Shown piece by piece: positions 54,371 to 64,000 of a stretch of 64,000 nucleotides of DNA (positions within the stretch are counted from its first letter, which is position 1; the number at the start of each line of letters is the position of its first letter). Under the pieces are notes generated by a model. The model made no database searches. It was not told where the DNA came from and saw nothing but the letters and a program-made list of their open reading frames with translations. Both the position numbers and the translations under genes were made by a program. The DNA comes from Chelydra serpentina (taxonomy: Eukaryota > Chordata > Testudines > Chelydridae): NCBI GenBank assembly GCA_037349315.1, contig JBAIAC010000001.1:35340001-35404000 (forward strand), read 5' to 3'.

Positions 54371-56990
54371 GTGTGAGAATACCCCTCTTCATTATGGTAC
54401 AACTGCCACTGCTTTCTCCCTCAGCCACTTTTGCCATGGTTCAGTCATGCAAACTAGAGCATGTCCCCTGCAGCTGGTGGTAATAGCCTGCCTGCAGCTC
54501 CACACACTGCCAGGGTGAGCAGAGCCACTTTAGAAATGACACCTCTCGGAGGGGGACACTTTGGTAGGGCTTCAGGCTACCCCATCCCCAGCCCCTTCCT
54601 CAGCATGGGGAAACCACAGGGCAGCGACAGAGAATGGTGGAGGGCAGGGAAGATTGGTGAGTTGCCACCAGCAGGTGCTGTAGAACAGGGGAGGGATTAA
54701 GCACGGGGTGGTTTTGCCCCATCTTGGCTCACCCTTTTCACCCCCTCCACTTTGCCCTTGGGGGAAAAAGGGGGGGGGGGGTACCAGTTGAAGTTTTGTT
54801 GAAAGGGGGAAGGTGGTGACATTTGTTTTTGGAATGGGACCCCGTTTTGGCATGCAAAAATATTAATTTTGTTTGAAGAACAGTAGCCTGCTCCCCCACA
54901 CGACTGCTGGGCCAGGGGTGCTGTTCAGCACAAGCCCCGCAATGGCTGAATGTGCCCCACAGCTGCTAGCCTTTAATGTAAAAGTGGGGGACTACAACTC
55001 CCAGCATGCAATGCAGCCTACAAGCCCCAAGGCCATACTCTGGGGCATAGCCCCTGATGCATGCTGGGAACTGTAGGCTCTGCCTGTGTTGAAGATGGAG
55101 ATTGCTCCATTTTGTGCAAGTATTGCAAAGGCCATGGCTCCTGGCACGTAACCAACAAAGCACCTGGCTCAGGTGCCCCCCCTCTGTCTTGTGGACAGGG
55201 TTGCTGGGGGTTGTAGCTGGGGTAGGTATACGTGCACTGGGCACAGAGGACCCTGGAGGTGGCTGGTGAGGATACTCTTGCCTGCTGACAAAACATTGCA
55301 ACACTCCTGCTAAGCCCCCACAAACCTGCAGGCAGCTGTAGCCAACCCCCTCTCCCCACCCATGCACCCAGCCTCCATACAACTTCCAGCCCTGACCACG
55401 AATTCTTCTCTCACCTGCAAGCTGGTCACTGCTCCCCCGTAGGATGTAGAGAGTAAACCACCCCAGAAATGGGAGGGTAGGTAACCACCAGCCCTTAGCC
55501 AGGCTTTTACCCCCCCAGGCCCTTACTGCTAGAGCTCCTGCCCCTCCACAGCAGCTACTAACCATCCCACAAGCTGGCTCTGTCCTGAAGGCCCATCCAT
55601 CTGATTTGGGTCCTGGTGCTCAGGCTGCGCCCCAGGGAAGACGGGGCAGCCTGAGAATGCTATGGCAGATGTGATTGTACAGCAAGCAAGGGCAGGGTTG
55701 ACAGGGAGAGAATGAACCCCCAGATGACCTGCAGGAGCTACATCTCCCAGGCATGTGCTAGCTCCAGCACTGGGCCTTGGCAGGAGGTGCCACTTGGTGG
55801 CAAGGTGGGAGTCCTACACCTCTTCCACCCCTGTGGAGAGCACAGGGACACTCCCTGCCCAGGGAGCAGCTCTCCAGACTGCAAGGTGGCCCTGGGGGGA
55901 AGGGTGAACTCTTCCCGCACCAGCTCCATTAGGCCTCTTGTTGAAGACAGCAAGGCAAGTCAGAGCTGGTGCTTCCTCTAGATGTGTTCCAGGACCAAGA
56001 TCATCAGAGCCAAGAAGGTAGCCCCTGCAAACACAAAAGCTCTTCCACTGCATAGTGGCAGGGAAAGCAGCTGCTCAAGCGGGTAGATACTCAGCCACCA
56101 CCTCAGAGGGTCCAGGTCAGCCCAGCGCACAACAGGAACAAAGCCCCTGAACTGCAACGCCATTAAGGGCATTGCCACTTGTGCACTGGATTAGGGTTGT
56201 GCAAACTGGAATGGGATCCTAAGAACGCTCCTGGGGAGAGCAGGCTGAGGACACAGGGTGCTGCCCAAAGACTTTGGGGCAGGGTAGACTAGCTCCATCG
56301 TTGAGACAGGACTTACGCAAACCTCAGCAGAGGCAGGATTCCTGCTGGCCCTGACTCTGCCTTGGCCTTCCACAGCATTTGCACATGTACAGCTGCCCCT
56401 ACCCACTGCTGAAAAAGGCAGAGGTGAGCTAACCCAGCTCCTCAGGAAGCCACTGTCAAAGTGAGGTAGGTGCCCCCCACATGGGAGCTGGAGGGTAAGC
56501 AACAGAGCAGGACTATGGAAGTGGCTAGGAGCTGCAGCCTCAAACTCTGCCTTCCCTTTAAAGGGACAAGCCCAGTACCCTGCACTTAGCACACAGCCTG
56601 AAGTTCAGCGGGTGCTACCCTAGCAGCCAGATACACGAGCCAAGCAGGGGCAATGGCACTGCAAGCCCCGGGCTCAGCCCCTGCTCCAGGGCCTTTCATT
56701 AAACTCACCCCAAGGGCAGGGGGCTGCAACTGCTCTGAGCAGTTCTCAGAGAGCAGGGCCAAGCACAGCAGTCTTTTGAATGCAGCACTCAGCCTCCACA
56801 GAGCACTGCTCTCCACCACTGGTGCTGCGGTGCCCCGTCTCCCCCACACCTGCCATCACTCCCTTTGGGTGCTGCAGGGACTCCCAGCACAAGCCAGATC
56901 TCTCCTGGGCACCAACCCATTGGGAAATACTAGGGCCCAGGCTCCCCGCACCGTGTAGAGCTGGCACAGACAAGGCAGCTGCTCCATGTA
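54371..56990. other. SLC35B2-HSP90AB1 intergenic region
   Basis: No gene recognised. Holds a G run (54768-54781) and several ZNF143-type motifs. Multiple short frames on both strands have no domain signature. Confidence 0.45.
54991..55076. promoter_or_regulatory. Inverted pair of ZNF143-type motifs
   Basis: actacaactcccagcatgca at 54991-55010 and its near inverted copy gcatgctgggaactgtag at 55059-55076, matching ACTACAnnTCCCAGnnTGC. Occupancy is inferred. Confidence 0.55.
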
Positions 56991-57470
56991 AACCGCATTC
57001 TCTATTTGATACTTTAATTTCAGTAGAACAAAAAACCAAACGGCCGACAAAATACAACATCCTACCCTAGGATGCAGGCAGCAGCCAGGGGGGTGAGGAT
57101 TGGGCTCCCTGCTGTGCTTGGGGGGAGGGGGCAGGGACGCTCAAGCTCAGTGCTCACCCCATCTGGGGCAGGGTGGGTGCTTGGTGCCCAGGAGCAGCAC
57201 AAGACCCCCCCCCCCCCCTCCCTGGGGGGAAATCAGAACCCATCAGCACAACCCGCCGCCCCAAGCAGCTGGTTCAACACAAGCAGAAAGACAGATGGAC
57301 CAGACAGGGCTGGGACCCTGCCACCCCACCCACTACTGACAGTGGGAAACAAGTGGGGAAACACAACACTAGGGGAGCCGAGGAGTCAGTAGCAGTTGCA
57401 GGGGCCAGGCCCTGCCCCTTCCAAGCAGAGATGATGCAGGGAGCTAAGATGGGAGGGGGAATGGCCCCCT
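56990..57470 (-). other. HSP90AB1: HSP90AB1 3' UTR
   Basis: From the TAA at 57473-57471 leftward to ATTAAA on the minus strand (57018-57013), about 460 nt, a plausible length for this gene. Confidence 0.6.
57013..57018 (-). terminator. HSP90AB1: Candidate poly(A) signal ATTAAA for HSP90AB1
   Basis: Plus strand tttaat inside tgatactttaatttcag. No closer AATAAA was seen on the minus strand. Confidence 0.5.
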
Positions 57471-60400
57471 TTAGTCCACCTCCTCCATGCGGGATGCATC
57501 TTCCTCTCCCTCTAGTGGGGGGATCTCGTCCGGGACAGCAACACTGGGCTCCTCTGCAATCACCTCATCCTCATCGATACCTGCGGAGGGAGGGAGATGT
57601 GCAGGCTGGTTACTTTGAGGGCCACCCCCAGGATATCATATCATATATCTCACACCCACGACTTCCAGAGCAGATGGGGCAGCCCCAAGAGCAACATGGT
57701 CTGAGTGGAGGAACAGGCCCCTACTTCTCAGCAAAAGGACAGTAAGCAGCTAGGTGAGGACCCTCTCCTGGAGGGCTGAGCAAAACATTTCCAGCCAATC
57801 GAGTTGCAGCAGAAACCAGCTTTCCATCCATGCTCTTTTGGGTGTGCCAAAGCATGTCTGCTTTCCCTGGAAAACACGCTGCCTATCCATAAGCAATGGC
57901 CTGAAAACTACCTTTCAGTTAAAAAATGCTGCTACAGTGCTTCCTGTCCCCATTCTCCTCCATGGGCCAAACTCACCAAGGGATTACATTCACCATGATC
58001 AACCACAGGAACTAATGGGGGAGTGGTGCATTGTGGGAGATGTAGTGAGGCCCACAGAAACAAAATGGGGCATGACACAAACTACAAACCCCAGGAGGCC
58101 CTGGGGGCAGCATTGCTGAATCAGAAGTTACCATGGAGCGTTTTGTTTTTTCAATTTCTCATTAGAATTTTCCACTAGGGAAAAAAAAGCCTATTTTCAA
58201 ACCACTCCTCCTCCCACACGCTGCAAACACCTGCCGCTGACCTTGCACAGGCCCTACCATGCTGATTAGGTTGCACACCACTCTAGCTTGCACAGAATAA
58301 GGCACATTTTACACCCTCCTGTCATGGCATAAGAATAGCATATGCTTTATGCTAGGAGACAGCGCCTCCTGCTAGCCCTTCCCTCCACTGCACTTCTTGC
58401 TGTGAGCCAGGTCAGGAGGAAAGAATAAGCCAGGATTGAGGGGTCAGACCTCCTTCTAGTGGCCAGCATGAGTCTCCTTGGAACAGGATAAGAGTTATTA
58501 CCACTCCTTCCCAAGGAGGCCTGCTCTGTGCTGAAGCCAAAGACCAGCTCAACTGGCTAACAGGCTCCGACTTCTAGCTTTCAGGGTAAGCCACCATGAA
58601 TAGGGTCTCTGGATCCCTGCCATTGAAGGGCTGGAAAAAGCTCCTTCCTCAGTGTCTACCATCGAATGCCAATTCTTTGTGGCTCCCCGTCACCTGGGAC
58701 ACTTACCTAACCCGAGCTTGATCATCCTGTAGATGCGGTTGGAGTGGGTCTGGGGATCTTCCAGGGAGAAGCCAGAGGAGAGCAGGGCCGTCTCAAAGAG
58801 GAGCACCACCAGGTCCTTGACAGCCTTGTCGTTCTTATCAGCCTCGGCCTTCTGGCGCAGGGTCTCCACGATGGGGTGGTCAGGGTTGATCTCCAGGTGC
58901 TTCTTGGCCATCATGTAGCCCATGGTGGAGTTGTCCCGCAGCGCTTGGGCCTTCATGATACGCTCCATGTTGGCCGTCCAACCATAGGTGCTGGTGACAA
59001 TGCAGCACGGCGATGAGACCAGCCGATTCGAGATGGTCACCTGTGGAGGCACCCAAGGGTTAACAGGCCAGGCAAAAACAGCAGGGTCTGACTGGGTCCG
59101 GTCACAGCAGATGCAGGGACCCCAGCCCTTACATCAGGCTCAGCTGGGGAGGCCCACAAATGGCCGAGGAGCCACAGGCAGTGGAGACCTGGCTGCCGGG
59201 AAGGGCACAGATGCTCTCCACAGCACAAGCATCTCCCCTCTGGCTTGGCCACATCACCACCGCATCCCGAGGACCGACAGTCCCGAATCGAATAGGGATC
59301 TCCCAGCTAGCTTCAGGAACACTGCCTGGGACAGCACCGGCAGCTCAGCCCAATCCCTTGGTACCCAGTACACATTCCCACAGAACTACCCCTATAATCA
59401 GTAAAGGTATTTGGGTCAGTGCCCATCACCTGCAACCCAGCTGCTTAGAGCAAGATGCTGGAGTGCATGCTGGGACCTGTAGTCTCCTTCAGCTAACCCT
59501 CTGCTGGAGACAAGGGAGCCCAGAAGCCATGCACCGAGTCAGGGTCCAACCCTTGTCTGCATTCAGTGGGGTCCTGCTCTCCTTCCCCATCGAGCCAGGA
59601 CTCGGCCTTGGGCTGGGATCCTCACCCCACCCTCCCTTACCTTCTCAACCTTCTTATCCAGGATCTCCTTCATGAGCTTGCAGAGGTTCTCAAACTTCGC
59701 CTTGCTTTCCTCCATCTTCTTCTTCTCGTCCTCATCCTCGGGCAGCTCCAGCCCCTCCTTGGTGACCGACACCAGGCTCTTGCCGTCAAACTCCTTGAGC
59801 TGCTGCACGCAGTACTCGTCGATGGGCTCTGTCATGTACACCACCTCGAAGCCACGCTTCCGCACACGCTCCACAAAGGCGGAGTTAGCCACCTGCTCCT
59901 TGCTCTCACCTGTGCTGGGGGAAACAAGAGGTCACCAGGGCTCGGAGCTGGCTACACTCTGGGGTCTCCAGCAGTCCCCTGGCAGGGACTGGCTAGACTT
60001 CAACATCACCCTCGTAGGGGCCATGTCTCAGCCGAAGTCCTATTACAAGGGTCTATGGCCCCATGGTGCCAGGGATAGGGCCTGGCCATTCCCTTAGAGA
60101 AATGAGACCACAAAACTTGCATTCCCACCTCCCAGCCAAGGATCCCAAAGCACCTGATTAACAAGAGCCTCTCTCTAGGAAATAGAGTTTCTGAGGAGGC
60201 GGCTCCCCCCTGCAAGTGGGCTTGTATGGAAAGGGGAACTCCCATGTCACACCAGCGACCAGAGGAGCCAGGCAATAACTAGGCAGAAGAGTCCCATTCT
60301 GGGGTGATGGGAGGGGCCCCCACAGGAATCTAACCCTCTGGGTGTTGCATTAGCTACATCAAACCCAGCAGGCTGAGGAGATCCCCATTCTGAGGGACAG

Positions 60401-63400
60401 TCTCTTCCTGCGGGGGTGGAGGGGGCAGACTGGGGGAGGCAGGAAACATGCCCGGGTGATAGGGTAGGAGGGAGATTTGGCCCCCCGGCCGGCAGCCCTC
60501 ACCTGTGATGTAGTAGATGCTTTTTTGAGTTTCCTTCATGCGGGACACGTACTCCGAGAGTGAAGCCACCTCATCGCCAGACTGCGACGTGTGGTAGCGC
60601 AGCAGCTCCGACAGGCGCTTCCGGTTGGTTGAGTCCTCGTGGATCCCGAGCTGGGGGCAGAGGAGGTGATTTATAGGCAGGCTCTAGGAAGTGGCTCACT
60701 AACACTCTCCTGTGCGCAAGAGCTGGGAAATCTAGCCCCTCCCTCCAAACACCCCACCCATACCCAAGGTTGGGGGCAGATGCAGTTAGGGAGGCATTCC
60801 CATTCAAGCACCCTGGGGCACACTCGCCCTTCTTGGTTGCTAAGAGGACAGATTGGAGTGGAGGAGCCACACAGAGACCTGCCACAGGAAGAGCCATGAG
60901 ACCGGCCCTGAGCAGTCACCATCTTGGAACAGATCATGGACTAGTTCTGGCTCCTCAAGTGCCTGGCTGTGGAGCATATCAAGGCAGAGTAGCATCCCCT
61001 TTGCACCCACGCTGGCTGGCTCTCACCTTGAGGTTCTTGGAAAAGGCTTCATAGAATTTCTTGTAGCTCTCCTTGTCCTCGGTCAGCTCAGAGAAGAGTT
61101 CCAGGCACTTCTTGACGATGTTCTTGCGTATCACCTTGAGGATTTTGCTCTGCTGCAGCATCTCCCGGGAGATGTTCAAAGGCAGGTCCTCAGAGTCCAC
61201 CACGCCCCGGATAAAATCTGAAGGGAGGAAAGAAGCCAAGGCCCAGGGAGGGTGATCAGAACAGCCAGGCTAAGAACTCTATATGCCCATCCCCCATGCA
61301 CGAGAGCAGAAGTGCCAAGCAGGAAACCCAAGCTCCAGGCTGCGTCAGGAGACCTGACCCTCTGCATCCCTCCCAGCAGTGCCACGAGGCTGTATTATGT
61401 ACTAGAGGCAGTGCAATGGTGAGGGAGCAGCTAACATAGAAGCTGGGTATTTGTTTAAAGAGGGCGCTCTGCACAAGGGCAGTGTGCTACAAAGGGGGCT
61501 CTTACTCAGGTACTCTGGGATGAGCTCGTCACAGCTGTCCATAATGAAGACACGCCTCACGTACAGCTTGATGTTGTTCTTCTTCTTCTTGTTCTCAAAG
61601 AGGTCAAAGGGGGCGCGACGCGGGATGAAGAGCAGAGCTCGGAACTCCAGCTGCCCCTCCACAGAGAAGTGCTGCAGGTTGAGAGACACCAGGGTGAGAT
61701 GAACAAAGCTCCCATGACTTCGTTCCTTTAACCCTCCCCTGGGGAGAGCCCTTCCCTTAGGCCCGGCTGCACGAGCAGACAAAGGGCCTTGGGTAGGGGG
61801 ATTGAATGGCTACCTTGGCGCAAACTGCACAATGCATCAGACAGGCAGGTGGGACAGCAAGCCTCCTAGCGCTCCAACTCTCTGCACTCCCCTTCTTCCC
61901 CACTGTGCCAGCGATTGCTGGGCAGGATCTAAGGCCCCTGAAGGAGCACTCCTATTCCCATTCACTCACGCCAGAGTGGCAGCCAGGGCCTCAGGAGAAC
62001 CCTGCACACGTGGATGAAGCAGGGGATTGGGAGTGAGGGTCACCCTGATCAAAGATCCTGCACCACACCCAGGTGGGAGGCTCCATGCCCAGGACCAGCA
62101 GTGATATGTCAAATGGGCTCAGCCTGGTGATTTGCTTCCCCCAGTAGGAGAACTAGCTGCGGTTCACTTGCATCTCACTAGGTCTAAAGGAGCATTTTGG
62201 GCCCCCCTTCCTATACAAGAGCACACCCCTATGAGGAAAAAATGTGGACCTGTGCACTAATCCATCCTGCTTTGTAAGATAAAGGGAACCTTGGCCTCTA
62301 CCAGTGTGCCCAGCCCAGCCCCTACACTCACCTTGACAGCCAGGTGATCCTCCCAGTCATTGGTGAGGCTCTTGTAGAACTCTCCATACTCCTCCTGGGT
62401 GATGTCATCAGGATTGCGGGTCCAGATGGGCTTGGTCTTGTTCAGCTCCTCCTGGTCGATGTATTTCTCCTTGATCTTCTTAGTCTTCTTCTTTTTGCCC
62501 TTACCACCCTCTTCTTCCTCCTCATCTGAGCCCACGTCCTCGATCTTGGGCTTCTCCTCATCCTTGGGGGCTGTGTCCTCATCCTCCTTCTCCCCCTTCT
62601 CTTCCTCTGCCTCATCATCACTGATTTCCTTTTCCCGCTCCTTCTCCAGCTGTAGGGAGAGGAGCAAGAGAGGGTCATGGTCAAGGCACCTACCTTACTC
62701 AGGGCCTCCTATGCCAGGAGATCAGGGGCAGCGACAGAGACACCGTTGCCCCAAGGGAGATGGGCGTTTCAGTCTGGTGGGTTCCATGCAAAGGCTAAAC
62801 ATTGCAGTGATGCACTGCAAGTAAAGCACTGGTTCAAATGTCTCACATGTGCTTTCCAGTGGCTGGGCCAACAAAGAGGATAAAGGATCTATGGCTACCA
62901 CCAGCCGGTGAGAGCTCTCACAGCTCATGCAACAGAGGCCCATGTAGGTGAAGACAGAGTGCTGGGGTCCAGCCCCAGCCCCTCGCCTGGCAGTTTAGGC
63001 AATGGCCCAAGGTGCCTGTACAGATTTGAGATGCGAGTCTGACTACGCAGTACACCCTTTCGGTGATCCCCACCCCCTAGCAGCAGTGAACTAGTTCCCA
63101 ACCTTGTACCATTCCGCTGGCCAACTCCTGCAGCAGCAGAATGAGTGCACAGCCCTTGCCTCCAGAACCCGGTAAAGCCCATCACTGTCTCTTAAACGCA
63201 CACCCGTGTGCGGATGGGAAGGCTCATGGTGGAATGTACCATCCTCTCCCCATTTTCAGCTTGGGCCTCCCCCCATGCACCATCTGGCCTTCCCATGGGT
63301 CCCACCATCTCTCACATACGTACATAAAGGGTGATGGGGTAGCCGATGAACTGGGAGTGCTTCTTCACCACCTCCTTGACCCGCCGTTCCTCAAGGTACT

Positions 63401-63457
63401 CTGTCTGATCCTCCTTCAAGTACAGGATCACCCTGGTGCCACGCCCGATGGGCTCAC
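57471..63457 (-). CDS. HSP90AB1: Heat shock protein HSP 90-beta, 3' eight coding exons (5' end outside window)
   Basis: Cytosolic ATP-dependent dimeric chaperone. Minus-strand coding exons in transcript order: 63457-63324, 62649-62332, 61671-61506, 61217-61027, 60650-60503, 59909-59641, 59040-58707 and 57580-57471 (stop TAA at 57473-57471). Phases join cleanly, giving about 555 aa of the ~724-aa protein. The first visible exon starts at [12 protein letters not shown], the end of the N-terminal ATPase domain. Next come the acidic/lysine-rich charged linker ([16 protein letters not shown]), the middle domain with the Arg of [10 protein letters not shown] that contacts ATP gamma-phosphate in the family, the C-terminal dimerisation domain, and the TPR-cochaperone peptide MEEVD. 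The tail GIDEDEV...[16 protein letters not shown] indicates Hsp90-beta, not Hsp90-alpha. The ATP-binding exons and promoter must lie beyond base 64000; 63458-64000 contains no exon. No frameshifts or internal stops were seen. Confidence 0.97.
57581..58706 (-). other. HSP90AB1: HSP90AB1 last intron
   Basis: GT-AG on the minus strand, phase 1 (splits a Gly codon, L-G-I). Contains a ZNF143-type motif at 58028-58046. No other gene seen. Confidence 0.85.
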
Positions 63458-64000
63458 CTGTGACATCAGGAGAGAGGCAGTGGCATTACTGGCCACAGGC
63501 ACGGGACAGACCTCACACTGCAGATCTTGTATCAATGCCAGGTGCAGCCCACAGCTAAACTAAAGGGAGGATCATCACAGTGTTTCTAATAGGAACCAAG
63601 GTCAGAAACCCCATCCATGAGCATGGAGGGCAGATCCACAGCTACCATTGGCCCTGCACCAGGCTTAGACCATGGCTTTGGTAAGCCCTGAGGGGCGCTT
63701 TCTCCCCCACCTCCTACAGCTTAGACCTGGGACCTAACCCAAGCTGACAGGTCACTTAAGCTTCACAGATGACCCCATGAGCACGGACCCTTTCCCCCAT
63801 TGATTCTAGCTTCCCACCGGGTGGCAGCTACACAACATCTTATCCCTCCATACCATCTTGTCACCAGCCACCTCAAACCCCTCTGAGGGCCCCATGGCAG
63901 ACAGGGTGGGATGGACATGGCTGGCTCCCCACAGACTCCTCTCTGCCATTTGTGGCAGACAGGGTGGGAGACGGGTGGCTGATTCCCTGCAGACCCCATT
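63458..64000 (-). other. HSP90AB1: HSP90AB1 intron (cut by the window edge)
   Basis: Begins just upstream of the GEPIG exon. No further Hsp90 exon before base 64000. Near 63893-64000 a unit with tggcagacagggtggga is present twice. Confidence 0.8.

Noticed and set aside
63458..64000. Further HSP90AB1 upstream exon before the window edge
   Set aside because: Minus-strand frames here show none of the expected N-domain sequence; the next exon must lie beyond base 64000.

Overview
This window is vertebrate nuclear DNA, most likely from a cryptodiran turtle. It has spliced genes with GT-AG introns, CpG-rich first exons, CR1 LINE 3' ends, a tRNA-derived SINE with a CR1-like tail of the kind known from hidden-necked turtles, a Penelope-like retroelement and many hAT-type MITEs with intact target-site duplications. 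The species is inferred from repeat content and the reptile-like gene block. No bacterial, phage, CRISPR or plasmid features are present.

Three protein-coding genes can be assembled exon by exon. NFKBIE (IkappaB-epsilon, + strand, six coding exons between 21772 and 37148, 361 aa) is an inhibitor of NF-kappaB. SLC35B2 (Golgi PAPS transporter, + strand, four coding exons between 42585 and 51751, 434 aa) supplies sulfate donor to the Golgi. HSP90AB1 (Hsp90-beta, - strand) is represented by its last eight coding exons, 63457 down to 57471, about 555 aa. Its 5' exons lie beyond base 64000. Order and relative orientation match human 6p21.1, with SLC35B2 and HSP90AB1 tail to tail. The genes are unrelated in pathway; the block is a conserved syntenic group.

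Layout: 1-20.9 kb is intergenic DNA upstream of NFKBIE with no recognisable gene and many transposable-element remnants, including a 1.25 kb element with AGGGTGACCAGA ends and a Penelope-like element with GIY-YIG and reverse-transcriptase remnants. 20.95-22.13 kb is a CpG-rich promoter and first exon with two perfect kappaB-consensus sites. 22.1-34.8 kb is NFKBIE intron 1. 34.8-37.1 kb holds NFKBIE exons 2-6. 37.2-42.5 kb is 3' flank with nested MITEs and a pyrimidine-rich minisatellite just before SLC35B2. 42.6-51.8 kb is SLC35B2, whose first intron contains a SINE, a hAT MITE and a rearranged local duplication. 51.8-57.0 kb holds 3' UTR and intergenic DNA with ZNF143-like motifs. 57.0-63.5 kb is the 3' part of HSP90AB1.

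I found no wholly new gene system. The least expected structures are the rearranged duplication with 16-bp flanking repeats at 46.4-46.7 kb, the AGGGTGACCAGA element family with target duplications of about 10 bp, the minisatellite abutting the SLC35B2 promoter, the inverted-repeat hairpins at 16.6 and 19.2 kb, and the recurrent ZNF143-type motifs.
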